Of a DNA stretch of 64,000 nt, positions 15,001 through 25,779 are shown one piece after another. The number at the start of each line of letters is the position of its first letter. Within the stretch, counting starts at the first letter, position 1. The position numbers and the translations under genes are program-made. The notes under the pieces were generated by a model. It did no database searches. It had not been told where the DNA came from and saw only the letters and a program-made list of their open reading frames with translations. This stretch comes from Pseudoscleropodium purum (Eukaryota; Streptophyta; Bryopsida; Hypnales; Brachytheciaceae): contig OZ017798.1 in the NCBI GenBank assembly GCA_963969395.1, forward strand, positions 22,188,173 to 22,252,172, given 5' to 3'.

Positions 15001-15524
15001 TGACATATAGAGGGAATAGAGAGACCAAATTGGGCTTTGCAAGGGGCACTTAGTGCATTAAATTTATATAGCAAGGGTGTGAATGGCTCTAACAATCGTT
15101 CTCTAATTTCTTCTTTGTAAAAAATCAACAAATTGGTATACTCAAAATTCATGAAACTTATACATCAATGATAACCTCTTTTATTTCTATCTCTATCTCT
15201 ATATGTGTTCAAATCTTCACATTCAAATCTTAAATAAAAATAAAATAAAAATAAAATAAAAATATATATATGAATATGATTTTGCATATTTTTACTTTTA
15301 TCCCAAATCCCATTGCTTTGTGTGACTTTTTGAACATAAACAATATATATTCTTCTATAAAAGATCAATGCCTATATACATCACAAACTAGACATCATCA
15401 CATGAATATTTAAATGACATTTTTTTTTACCTTTACATCCAATATATGACAATGTTTTTTATATGAATCTAACTAAGGTACAAATTGAATGATGGACATG
15501 ATGTCTTACAATGCTACTAAGATA
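9061..15524. other. AT-rich intergenic desert
   Basis: About 6.5 kb of very AT-rich sequence with only short chance frames and homopolymer runs. I see no gene, delimited transposon or RNA gene. A short TAGATA microsatellite-like run occurs at about 13275-13309. Confidence 0.6.
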
Positions 15525-15560
15525 CACTCCTTCCGTTCCAAATAAAATCTAGGTTTCATA
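15525..15560 (+). mobile_element. Stowaway-like MITE end, solitary
   Basis: CACTCCTTCCGTTCCAAATA resembles the CTCCCTCCGTTCC terminus of Stowaway elements. I see no matching opposite end nearby, so it is at best a truncated remnant. Confidence 0.35.
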
Positions 15561-15767
15561 GAGATAGCTAGAATAATAAGTGTTTTGTTCTTGTTTGTCA
15601 AGGATTGCATAGTTATTTTAGTTTTTGGTCAATCCCACTAGGTGTGAAAGAATGGAAGTCAACAATGAAGCATCTCATGTTGAAAATAGGAAGTGATATT
15701 GAGTTTTTTTTCCCCATTTGGAATTACTCCAATGTTATTAATTTGAATCATTATCTAAGCAATGTAA

Positions 15768-16220
15768 GCCATCTTTTGGGTGGATAGTGACACTGAGGTT
15801 CCACAAGGCCTTTTTGTCACTAAGATTATAAATTTATGATTTTAAAATTTTCATTTGTCTTCCCCTTCCCCTCCCCCCACCTCTTGTAATTTCAAACACC
15901 AACTTATTTGACAATCAATATGGGACAATTCATCCCATATCCGTATCTAGTATTGTATTTGTATCTAATACTCATATTCAATACTTGTATTTAATATTTG
16001 TATGCGGTACTATATTCATATCCAATATTCATTTTGTATTTCATATTTGAACTACTCAGATTAAATCTCACAAGATTCAACGTCTTGTGATTTTTTGAGA
16101 AATTAATGGCAATTTTGAAGGTAAGCATTTTTTCTTAAAAAAAATCAATGACCTATAAATTTTTTGAAAGAGAGGGGGGCAACTAATCAAACAAGGGGGA
16201 GCCATCTTTTGAGAGGATAG
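15768..16220 (+). repeat. GGATAC element, copy 3
   Basis: Same internal order as the 6-kb copy, with ends GCCATCTTTTGGGTGGATAG and GCCATCTTTTGAGAGGATAG. Here the left palindrome is reduced, and the ends are direct copies of each other. The core reads as repeated GTATCTAATA/GTATTCAATA units. Confidence 0.75.
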
Positions 16221-16824
16221 TTGGTGTAAGGAAATCCTATGATATCATTTGTATTCAATTCCAAATTTGTCCCATAATTTAACTCCATGAAATTCTCAAC
16301 AAGAGATTTTTTTGTAACAAATGTTGTAAAATTGCATATTAAATTCATCACATTTATTGGTTAGAGGTTGCATTTTGATTCTCTTTGCGTAGATTGAATT
16401 CTCGTACAAACTCTAGAGTGTGGTATTTGATTTAGGATGTTGAACTACTTGTAGTTGTTATCAATCAAGTTGTTGAGAGACATTAGGAAAATTTTGAAGC
16501 TTATAGAAGGTTGTTTGATTGCATGCAACAGTGCGATTATGGCCCAATTCTTTTTAAATAAAAAATTGAGTCTATGCAATGACTAATAGTGCCACATCAT
16601 ATTGGCATTTTTATTTATTTTTCTAATTTATTTATTCAAAACATTTAAAAAATATTTTTCATATTTATTTGCACCATGGCAAAAAGTCAAACAACCTTTC
16701 TTAGGGTTCATATTTTTTGTAATAATTTCAAATTTTATTTGGGACAAATATATTAAAAACCCCAAATTTATTTCATGATGGAAGGAATAATTGATTACAA
16801 TTGAACCTTCCATAACTAAGGTAG

Positions 16825-16994
16825 GAAGTTCTAAAAGTGCATAGGCTCTAAAAGCTCGTGCTTCTTCAAATGTACATTGTATGTACATGTTGTTGTTTTG
16901 ATAACCTTCAGCAATGTACAAGCACAATATACATTTCAGGAGGTGAATGCTTTTAGAGCCTTATGCCATTTCAACTTCAAAATTTCATGACTAA
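16825..16994 (+). repeat. Family C repeat, left half, interrupted by Harbinger
   Basis: GTTCTAAAAGTGCATAGGC through CTTCAAAATTTCATGACTAA, where the transposon begins. The right half resumes at 20476. Confidence 0.75.
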
Positions 16995-17537
16995 GGGGCA
17001 CTTCACACATAGGCTGACCAAGTCGAGAGGCCGTGGGAGTTCATGGCCAAATTTTGGGTGAGAGTCCAAAGAAAGGGTCAATAAAAAACTTAGAAATGGA
17101 ACCTTTGGCCAACCATAGTGTGAAGCCTCCAAAGGCCAAGCCTAAAGTCCAAAGTCTAAGCAATGAACTCCCACAATCTCTCAACTTGAATGGCCCAAGT
17201 GTGAAGCCTCTAAAGGCCAAGCCCAAAGTCCAAACCATACCATTTGTTTGGCTTGTATCCATCTCTCTTTGCATGAATAGTCCATGTAATTTCTGAAATT
17301 TTCCTCTCACCTTTTTTAACCATGGACTCTAGGAAGGAACGCATTCTTGTTGTACTTTTGGTTTTCATGGTTGTAAAGTATGTCATTATGGGCATTTTGG
17401 CATTGCAAAAACTTGCAATTTTTGAACAAAATGCCCAAATGATGATGATGGTAGTTTTTATTGCCTAAGGACGGAGGGTGAATTCTTAAAGAAAATGTTG
17501 GCAATTTCAAAGATATGGAGGTTTTCTTCAAGATACA

Positions 17538-18465
17538 TTGATGGGGTCATTTTCAGATTGTGAGTTTCGGAAGCCAGTGAGGGTGAGTACATCTACATTT
17601 CAATATTTATGTACTCTTTTGGGTCCTACTTTGAAAAAGAAGGATACACATATCAAAGAAAGTATAAGTGTGGAGAAAAAGGATGCAATTATTCTTTCTC
17701 GATTAGCAGTAGGTAATTCATTGCAAATGGTTGGTGATTTATTTGGTATAAGATTGAATACAACTTCCATCATTGTGAGACAATGTTGTGAAGCAATTAG
17801 GATTCACTCAAGACCATTAGATTTCTCTAAACCCACTCTTGCTTTGATGAAGAAAATAGCAAATGGTTTTGAAGCACTACAATCTCATTCTGCTTATTCT
17901 AGGAGCAATTGATGGTAGCCATATTCTTATTTTAGCATCATCCCATGATCCCGTAGCATATTATTGTCAAAAGGGATATTATTTGTGTTTACTTCAAGCA
18001 ATAGTAGATGCTGATTGCAAATTTTGGGATTATGATTTTGGATGGGCTAGCTAGATTCATGATTGGGCCTTATTTCAGAAATCAGAAATTGGAAAGAAGT
18101 TTGTAAGAGGAGCATTTTTATCTTACAAATTTATCATTGATGCTACATATCCTATGATGGCTTGATTTTCTTCACCATTTAAGGGTGAAAAAGAAGGATT
18201 GTCAAGGAAAAAAGTACATTGGAATTTTATCCAATCAAGCACTTATATGGCTGTGGAAAAAGCATTTGGCACTCTAAAAGGAAGATGGCGCATACTATTG
18301 AAAAGGATTGACATGCTACTCCGAAATGTGCCCGACATAGTTACGGCATGTTTGTGGCTCCACAATCTGTGTATTCTAGAGAATGATGACTTTTGTATGG
18401 AATGGGCAAAAGAAGCAGAAAAAGAACTTCAAGCTGAAGCAAATACAACACTAGGAAAATTCTAG
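17538..18465 (+). pseudogene. Harbinger-type DDE transposase pseudogene
   Basis: Would have catalysed cut-and-paste transposition of the surrounding element. The N-terminal part (17538-17912) has the FRKPVRVS...TFQYLCTLL helical region. The catalytic part follows: GAIDGSH with first Asp at 17911-17913, KGYY...LQAIVDA, IDATYP with second Asp at 18139-18141, and VEKAFGTLKGRWRIL with Glu at 18255-18257, then the P-I-V-TACLWLHN motif. Breaks: one frameshift between about 17880 and 17900, an in-frame TAG at 18052-18054 and TGA at 18163-18165. Downstream to about 18770 an acidic Glu-rich tail and a VHLLLVETIYRGHLAKK segment look like a decayed C-terminus. All three catalytic residues survive, but the reading frame does not. 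The true start may lie upstream. Confidence 0.88.
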
Positions 18466-18791
18466 AAGACGGACATATTTCATTCTCTAGAGTCATCATT
18501 GAGGGAAATGAGGGAATTATAGGAAAAAAATCCACAAGGTGAAGGGACTCCATTTATAGAACCAGAAGAAGAAGATGAAATAGAGAATGAAGAAAATTCT
18601 GCAAGTGAAGAATTAAAGGCAAAGCAACAAGAAAAAATGAAGAAAATGTTGGTTGATTCAGCTCAAGTTCATCTATTACTAGTCGAAACAATTTATAGAG
18701 GTCATTTGGCCAAAAAATCAAATTTACACTAGAAAAAATGTAGTTATAGTGATGATGACTATAGCTTAGATGAAGAGTAGTACGTAGTTTC

Positions 18792-20023
18792 CTATAGCTT
18801 ATTGATCAAACAATCAAATTGTTGGTCTACTCTTTCTAGTAGCTCATTGGTTCTCTCAAAGTTTTTCATCGAACTTGTACTAGTTTTTGCCATTTTCTCA
18901 AAAATTTGAATGGCTCTATCATGAAAATTTTGTTTACTTTTAATTTTGATGTTGGTGTAGACAAAATTGTTGTTGCCGTTGGTGTAGAATTTGTTGTTGA
19001 TGTTGATGCATTCCTTCAATCTCCATCCAGGATTGAATTGCTTTTGATTTGTACATGATTTGTTGTTGTAGTGGAGACATGTTTCATGACTTGCCCGGCT
19101 TGGTGATACCATTCATTTAAAGCATCATAGAATTTGCTCTCTTGTCAATTATTGCCTGAAATACCATTGGTCATTTTGTCCTCCTTGTAAGCATTGAAAA
19201 TAGATTTGAATTTCTTATGGCATGCCACAATAGTGTGATTGAATTTTGGTAGCATCACAACCATTCTAGCATGAAGCCTCACCCAAGTGTCAATTCTTTC
19301 AAGCAAAACAATCTAAAAACATGACAAAGGAGTCAAAAATGGCATAGAAATAACAATGACAGCACATGCTCTCAGTGTGAAAGAAGACTATGTAACTAAT
19401 GTAAGGTACAAATGAGAAAGTTTGTTGGCATTGAACATCGAAGAAAAGTAGGTGGAGGAAATGATTCATGTAATGGAATGTCTCTCCATTGTGGTGGTGG
19501 AGAGTAGGTCTCAAACCCCACCGGCAAAATCCCATTTCGACATTCAATGGGGGGAAAGGGGGACCATGGTGGTGGGGCACGGGTGCGTAGCAGCAAAGGC
19601 AAAGGCCTTTAGGCACCAATAAGGGCCCCAATCCCCAACCTTATGCAAGAAATTGTAAATTAGGGGAGAAAATTCAGACATACCTTGTTTTTTGCCGTTT
19701 CGAACAAATTTTGGCTCCATCTTCCTCTTCAATGCGATCAATTGAAGCACCTTTGAGTCCTCCCACATTCAATTTGCCTCTTCTTTTTTAGCTTCTCCTT
19801 CAATTTTCATTGTTGCCTTCTTTTTAGAAGCTGTTTTTTTCTTTGGAGTAGCCTTTTGTTTAGGAGCAGCTCTCTTTTTTGAAGACCCTACAATCTCACA
19901 ATTCACTTCCTCAACAACCTTCTCTTCTACTCTTTCCATAATTGTCTTTTGATTCTCTTCTACACTTTTCTCTCTAACTTGAGTTGAAAAAGATTGAAAT
20001 GCTCCATAAGAACTTAGAGTCAA
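18792..20023 (-). pseudogene. Harbinger second protein (MYB/trihelix-like DNA-binding accessory) pseudogene
   Basis: In Harbinger elements this protein helps the transposase reach the nucleus and bind DNA. From its N-terminus: a Lys/Ala-rich basic stretch (KKRAAPKQKATPKKK, likely nuclear signal), then WEDSKVLQLIALKRKMEPKF, the start of a SANT/trihelix fold. A GT-AG intron can be placed at about 19683-19313, though its phase does not join cleanly. Next comes a helix-rich segment (19312-19148) with TIVACHKKFKSIFNAYKEDK, then KFYDALNEWYHQAGQVMKHV. A C-terminal coiled-coil-like part (IFEKMAK...ERTNELLERVDQQFD) lies in another frame. Breaks: in-frame TGA at 19769-19771 and 19145-19147, and a frameshift near 19,000-19,100. 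Confidence 0.75.
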
Positions 20024-20162
20024 AAAATTTCTAACCCCATCAAAGGCATTTGGCTACAAAAAAAAGGATTTAAAAAAAAATGGTCCATCTCCTCTATTTG
20101 CAAAAAAATTTGATAGACAACACACAACAAAGAACTTTAAAAAAAAGACTCCTACCAAGACA

Positions 20163-20166
<4 letters not shown>

Positions 20167-20198
<32 letters not shown>
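20167..20198. repeat. (AG)n microsatellite within the Harbinger element
   Basis: About 16 AG units in a row near the right end of the transposon. Confidence 0.95.
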
Positions 20199-20201
<3 letters not shown>

Positions 20202-20475
20202 GAAAAAGGCACATCTTCCTTTTTGCCTTGGGAAAAATAATCCTTTCGATTCAACGGCTAAGACTTTGTCCATTTTTTTATTTATAAAATTTGACAGACT
20301 CTCAACCATTGCCATGCAGGAGCTGGGCTACCACGTAGGTAGTTTGAAGGACTATAGACTTTGGATTGTGCCGCCTTGTGTGAAGGGTCAAGAGGCTAAA
20401 GTCATTTTGTTTTTTAAAATTTGATTGGTGGAGGCTGACAGACTCTTGACTTTCGGCCCATGTGTGAAGCGACCT

Positions 20476-20665
20476 TAATTCCACAAAGGTCCAAAAAACA
20501 TGAAACACAAAACGACTTGGATTAGATGCCAATTCCACTCATCTTTGAAGGAAAATTTATTGAAAAACATTCCAAGAAAATTCACCTCCCCCAATATTAG
20601 TTCAAGATCTTTAATGGTTTCTTATTTTTGAACCTCCAACCTTACTACAACTAAGGTTGGTTTGA
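20476..20665 (+). repeat. Family C repeat, right half
   Basis: TAATTCCACAAAGGTCC..., then GACTTGGATTAGATGCCAAT; continues exactly the sequence broken at 16994. Confidence 0.75.
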
Positions 20666-21200
20666 AGATCATCAGTTGGTTAGTTGGGACCTTAGAGGTA
20701 GTTTGACTAGCCATGCCTCTAGGACATGGGTAGGTGAGGCTACCCATCGGTCGCTTGCTTCGTTTCCAAGGGAGCCTCCCTCTCTCCAAGCTCAACATGT
20801 GGAGCTCTTTAAGTTACCACCATGTATCTTTAGCCGGAACCTTCCAAATTTCACACCTGCTACTGAGTTCTTCAGTTCTTCATAACTTATTATTACTCCA
20901 GGTCCAGGTCCAGGTCCCTTCTGTAATATTGACCAGGTCTAACTTAAAGATTCCAGTCACCTATTTTTGGGGTGAGGGACCCAAAAGTTTGAGGTCAAAA
21001 AAAGAAAGACTCTCACTGGCGGAAATATCATAAGAGTCCGAGTTTTTGAACATCATGGCATGAATGCCTGAATGGGCCATGTGGGCTCTTTTAAAACCCA
21101 ACATAAAACTCATGCTCAGGGGGGCTCTCAAGGACAGGAGGTCGTCAGGGACTGAGAGAGCTGAAGAGTTCAGTTCATCCTGCCTGTAAAATGATTGCCC
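20650..21200. other. GC-richer island, no gene recognised
   Basis: Follows the right half of the family C repeat. Short frames 20676-20885 and 20734-21033 have no recognised domain. Confidence 0.4.
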
Positions 21201-22129
21201 AATCAGACAGTTTTTTAAGAAAGTTTACAATTTTATTTTATTTTTTTGATAAGTGAACAATTTACCCCGGCTAAAAAAAACTGACAAAGTAAAATTAATT
21301 GAGAAATTCAGTGCAAGAGACATGAGAAACAACAAGGACAGTAAATTACTGTAGGGTAAAACCATGAGGTGTTGTCACAGACTCCTAAAGGACCGAGGCA
21401 CATTTCAAACAGAAATTGTGAAAAAATGTCACTTTTTAGGATCATAGTTAAAAAAAAAGTAAGAAAAGTTAGTTTTTTTGTTGTTTAGTTAATCAAAATT
21501 CAAATCTGTAATAAATGTGTGGGAAAGAATTTAGAAACTATGATTGAAAAATCATAATGTTTGAAGTTAAATAAAAAAGGTTTTTTTCCAACCTTCTCTT
21601 GATAGGGCCAACAAATTTTAACTTCTTCTAAAGTCATGATTATTTATTTTTTGATATTTGCATCTTATATCATGTTTGTTCATGTATATATGAGAAGTTC
21701 AAGACAATATAAATTTTGACCCAAGTACCTGATTGGAAAAAAAATTACATTTCCATTAAGGAAGTATATGTTCACACTTTGTATCAAAAATTTGTGAACA
21801 TCCAACTAAAATTGACTTCATGAAAAAAAAACTTGAGACTTCTTGCATACATTGAATGGACACTTGGTCCTTTAGGGGGGTAATAGGTTTTCAGTTATTA
21901 CACTGCTAAAGTGGAACAATCCATTCTAAACACCTAAGGAATGACCCATCTTAGGGTTTTTTTCAATAAATGATATTTGGCCCACAATCAAATGTGTTAG
22001 GTGATGGTAATGGAGTGATTAATAACTACAATAGGAACTTCTATTTTTTGATTGTGAATTCATTGCAAGAAAGTGACTTTTTGAGCCTTCATGTTGTGCC
22101 TATGATAGAAAATATTGTGATTGCTCTAG

Positions 22130-23260
22130 GTGACTAATATGGATACACTATTTGTTGGATTTAAAATAGTCTAACAAATCTTTTGGGCCGCAATGATGGG
22201 CAATGCACTTCAAAAATTCATAACAAATTCATATTTTGTTGAAAAAAATTTCAATTGCTCTTGCAATTTCTTACACTTGTCTTTATGTAGGATTTTCTTA
22301 AAGTTCAACAATGACATGAAGGCAAACTCCTAATTTTTTCCACAATGGGTTGTTCTACTTTTAAGGAGGAAACATTTGTTGTTGATTCCATCTTGTAGTG
22401 TGAAAGGAATTCCTTCTAAGAAATGTCTACATCCATTGAATTCATAATAGTGACTCCACACTCAATACCACTCTCTATGTGAAAACCAATACAATTTTGA
22501 TGACATTAGGATAAAGCTAAACAAAATTGGGCTCAATTAAGGTAATCCATTCTATTGTGTCTACTAGTCTATTATGGTCACTAGAAAGATAGGTTGATTA
22601 TGTTGTTGTCAAAAACTAAAGAGTTTTTTTTCATAAAATGAAACAATGTGCATCCTTAAGATGTGAAAGTGACATTTGGAGACAGGGTTGACAAATCAGT
22701 ACGTCCGCTCCAAAATAGCGTCTGTAACCCGGATGTCCGTCCTCACGGACGCCAACGGACGCAACGTCCCTCCCGCCGTCGGAAGGCAGACGGACGGGGC
22801 GGACGGCGTCCGCAAATGTCAGCGGACACTGCAGATACAACGTCCGCGTCCGAACGTCGCGGACGTCCAACCGTCCTGTCAACCCTGTTTGGAGATGTAA
22901 AAGAAGCAACTTAAAAGTGACTATGTAGCCACAATAAGATCATATACTTTTTGGGTATAAAAGCACCCAAGGTTGTAGTCTTAGGGGGGCCCTAACATTC
23001 TTACCATTCTAGGAAACTATTTAAGCTAGTTTGGTTTGTAAGATGGGCATTTTGGGTGCACTATTTGTTGGTTTTGGAAAGACCTAACAACACTCATGAG
23101 TGCTAGGACATATCATTCAAATAATCATAATAAATTTGCACTTTGCAAGAAAAGTGCAATTATACTTTCTATTATTTGATATACAATTTATCCATGAGTG
23201 AAAAAATAATTTGATGCTTTTACAACCCTTTAAGGAATCAAATCCAAAATTTTGGACACA
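22130..23260 (+). repeat. Two diverged direct repeats around the hAT MITE
   Basis: About 22140-22350 and 23040-23260 share ACACTATTTGTTGG, a CTAACAA.. stretch, AATTCATAACAAATTCATATTTTG-like and CAATT..CTTTCT stretches at roughly 0.9-kb spacing. The MITE lies between them. No gene seen. Confidence 0.45.
22683..22887. mobile_element. hAT-type MITE, CpG-rich
   Basis: Perfect 11-bp terminal inverted repeats (CAGGGTTGACA ... TGTCAACCCTG) are flanked by a perfect 8-bp target duplication, TTTGGAGA (22675-22682 and 22888-22895). Eight-base duplications with CAGGG-type ends are the hAT signature. The 205-bp element has no transposase and is filled with GGACG/CGTCC motifs, about 29 CpGs by hand count, inside a host region with almost none. 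Intact ends and unmutated CpGs suggest a recent insertion. The GGACG motifs may be transposase binding sites; that is inference. Short open frames in it are by-products of composition. Confidence 0.9.
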
Positions 23261-23554
23261 ATAAAGGGATATATCTTATAGGAGTGACAATTGGATTGTA
23301 ATTTAGGAGATTTACAAAGCAAACAAACTTTAACACTCTAGGTACCATATTATAGTGATGACTAAACTTTGAGGTTTAATAAAATCTTACCAAAGTATTA
23401 TTTTGGATATTTTCTTTTGTACTTGAATAACCTTTAAAATCCATACTAAGCTTCCAAAATCTAATTTTGAAAAAAACAACTTGTCTATTGTTTTTCTACT
23501 GAAGATTTTGTGCTAAGGTGTCCATTGTAAGTCTTGGTTTTTTAATATTAGAGA

Positions 23555-24130
23555 CTTGTGTACAAGATGAGCTTCAAATACACTACACTAAATAGGGGTA
23601 TTAAAGAAACCCATATTAATTAATTGACACAACACACTATATAAATATCTATCATTGAAGTGTCCATGGGTTGTACATCATGTATCAAACATCTATAGTT
23701 TCTCAAGATAAGTCCCATTAATTTTTTGGTCCTTGTAATACCCCTATTTAGTATAGATCTCCGAGGAAAATTCACATTGAAAATTCATTTAACAAAATTG
23801 TAGAGTAGATTTTGAGAAGGTTTAAATCTATTATTGTTATGATTGTTATGCCCTTTAGCCTTATATTTTTTTCATGACTTCAATTTTAGATTTGACATGT
23901 AGAATGTGGATTGAAAAACTTCAAATCACTTTCATATTTTTAACAACCTCTTGATCAAACAATATAATTGTGCAATCCATAAGTGATGTTGCATTTTCTT
24001 TTCCTAAGTGATCGACAACAAACGTAGTTTGAATTCATACAATTCTAACTCTTTTTAAATTGATTAAACTAATCAAAACTTTTATTTATTTTTGTTCAGT
24101 TTTGAACAAACTTCAAAAAGGTCAAAAAAA
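23555..24130 (+). repeat. Family D repeat
   Basis: Collinear with the 7.3-kb copy (AAATTCATTTAACAAAATTG, GATTTGACATGTAGAATGTGG-like, GATCGACAACAAACGTAGTT). Ends with TTTTGAACAAACTTCAAAAAGG, as that copy does. Confidence 0.6.
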
Positions 24131-24194
24131 AGACTTCGGCATTTAGGGAGAAAGGTGTCTCTAATGCAAATATACATATTCCATTCATCAATGT

Positions 24195-24370
24195 GCCAAT
24201 GGTGAACAAAGCGTTGATTAACACTTTCAGAGCTTCATGTGATTCCAACTTCAAAATTTATAACTAACTCCAGGAAGTTCCCGCAAATATGAAATGACTT
24301 GAATTGAATGCCAATTCCCTTTTTTTTTCAAGGAAAAGTTATTGAAAATATTCAAAGAAGTAAAATTCTT
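24195..24370 (+). repeat. Family C repeat, partial
   Basis: TTCCAACTTCAAAATTTATA, then ACTAACTCCAGGAAG and GAATTGAATGCCAATTCCC match the family. Also an empty-site copy. Confidence 0.55.
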
Positions 24371-25331
24371 CCAAAACCTAAATCAATAGGTAAATGATTG
24401 TATAACCTTTGAAAGACATTCCATGCTCCTATTTGGTCAAACTTCATTAGTTTTCTTTATTAAAACATATCTTTCAAAAATAAATACTTTTCTCATGTGG
24501 TAAAATATTTTCAAATTTTCATTCCATTTTTTCATAATTAATAATATAAAATTGAATTTGAAATTATCTTTGAAATGATTTATTTTTCAAAAATCATAGT
24601 AAATACAAAAATAACTATAATAGTATGAATTTTTTAGCAAAATTAGAGATGATAGTGATCAACATCATAGTATAAGTATTGTACTCTTTGAGCTCACTTC
24701 TTAGAGAAATTCTATAGAAAAGTTCAAAAGTAGCATGCATTATAAGTTTTCAAGATCCTACCTTCAAAGTGATCCCAATATTACAATTTTAACAGTTTTG
24801 GAAAAAAAATTAATGGAATAAAAAGTAGTTTATGGAACTACATTTTATACATAAAGCTTAATATCATTTCAAATTAAGAATTAGAGTAAACCGTTCATTC
24901 CCAACACACATCTAAAAACTGGACAACAACAATTGCCATTTTCCAAAGAGTAACTACACAATTCAATTACCGTTTCAATTGAGATAGGAACAAAAGTTGG
25001 ATCACCACCCAATGACCACACACTATGTGACTGTGACTACATGACTGTGTGGTCAAGGACTACAAGGAATTTAAAACTAGATTTTAGCTTCATAGCCTTT
25101 TAATTGCAAGAAAAGTTGTAGGAAGGAATCTTTTTTGCCTTCCGTTTTTTCAAAAGTGAATCTTAATATGACAACATTATATAATCTCTCCAAATTTCAA
25201 AATATGCAAGTCTCTATATTTTGTGGAGAGGGATTTGAATTTTATCTATGTAGTAATTGATAAGTTTATTCTACGTGAAATTCAAGTTAAACTTTTTTTT
25301 ACCATGCTTGGTTTGTTCTTTTTTTAACGTT

Positions 25332-25722
25332 ACTAAGAGCATACTTAGTCCTAAACAATATATGGCACTCCAAAAGTATATCTAACTTTGGAATGGTGTA
25401 TAATTTGAACTTGAAATTTCTACCATTGGAAGTGCATCCCTCAAATATGAAATGACTTCTATATTGAGTTACATGTAGTGTGTCAATGGCCAAATTTTGC
25501 TTTGGTAACCATGATTTGCCAAAACCTCCATAATTTGTGACTTTCACCTTGACTTTGAAGTGTTTGTCCAATGTCTAAATCTAATTTTTTTTGTCACTAC
25601 TTAAAGGACGTTTGGATGCATTTTTTAATGGTACAATTTTCAAGTTCAAATTATACATCATTCAAAATTTAGATACACCATTGAAGTGCCATATACCATT
25701 TAGGACTGAGGATGCTCTAAGT
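25332..25722. mobile_element. Foldback/MITE with about 100-bp inverted arms
   Basis: The left arm starts ACTAAGAGCATACTTAGTCC. The right arm, inverted, starts ACTTAGAGCATCCTCAGTCC. Both continue through ATATGGCACT and TGGTGTATAATTTGAACTTG for about 100 bp. The GAGCATC motif at the ends recalls several plant MITE families, but no clear target duplication is seen. The 90-codon minus-strand frame at 25299-25571 is a by-product of the arm. Confidence 0.65.
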
Positions 25723-25779
25723 CCTTCTTACTTTATACTTGCAGTCCTTCCTACCTTTTACCTTTACATTATTGTAAAC

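Larger units (their letters stand above)
16995..20475. mobile_element. PIF/Harbinger DNA transposon, complete but decayed
   Basis: The ends are imperfect inverted repeats: left GGGGCACTTCACACATAGGC, right end read inward AGGTCGCTTCACACATGGGC. TAA target duplications flank it at 16992-16994 and 20476-20478, as expected for Harbinger (TWA). The flanks join into a continuous family C repeat, and copies at about 2,788 and 30,550 show the empty site (CATAACTAATTCC), which confirms both borders. Inside are a DDE transposase remnant on + and a MYB/trihelix-like remnant on -, convergent, the two-gene arrangement typical of the superfamily. Subterminal GTGTGAAGCCTC-like motifs recur at 17119, 17199 and near the right end, possibly transposase binding sites. 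Confidence 0.92.

Noticed and set aside
19299..19631. 110-codon minus-strand frame
   Set aside because: Lies in the apparent intron of the Harbinger MYB-like pseudogene and overlaps a second frame. No domain.
22631..22914. Three overlapping frames of 74-92 codons
   Set aside because: All are readings of the CpG-rich hAT MITE, which lacks stop codons because of its composition.
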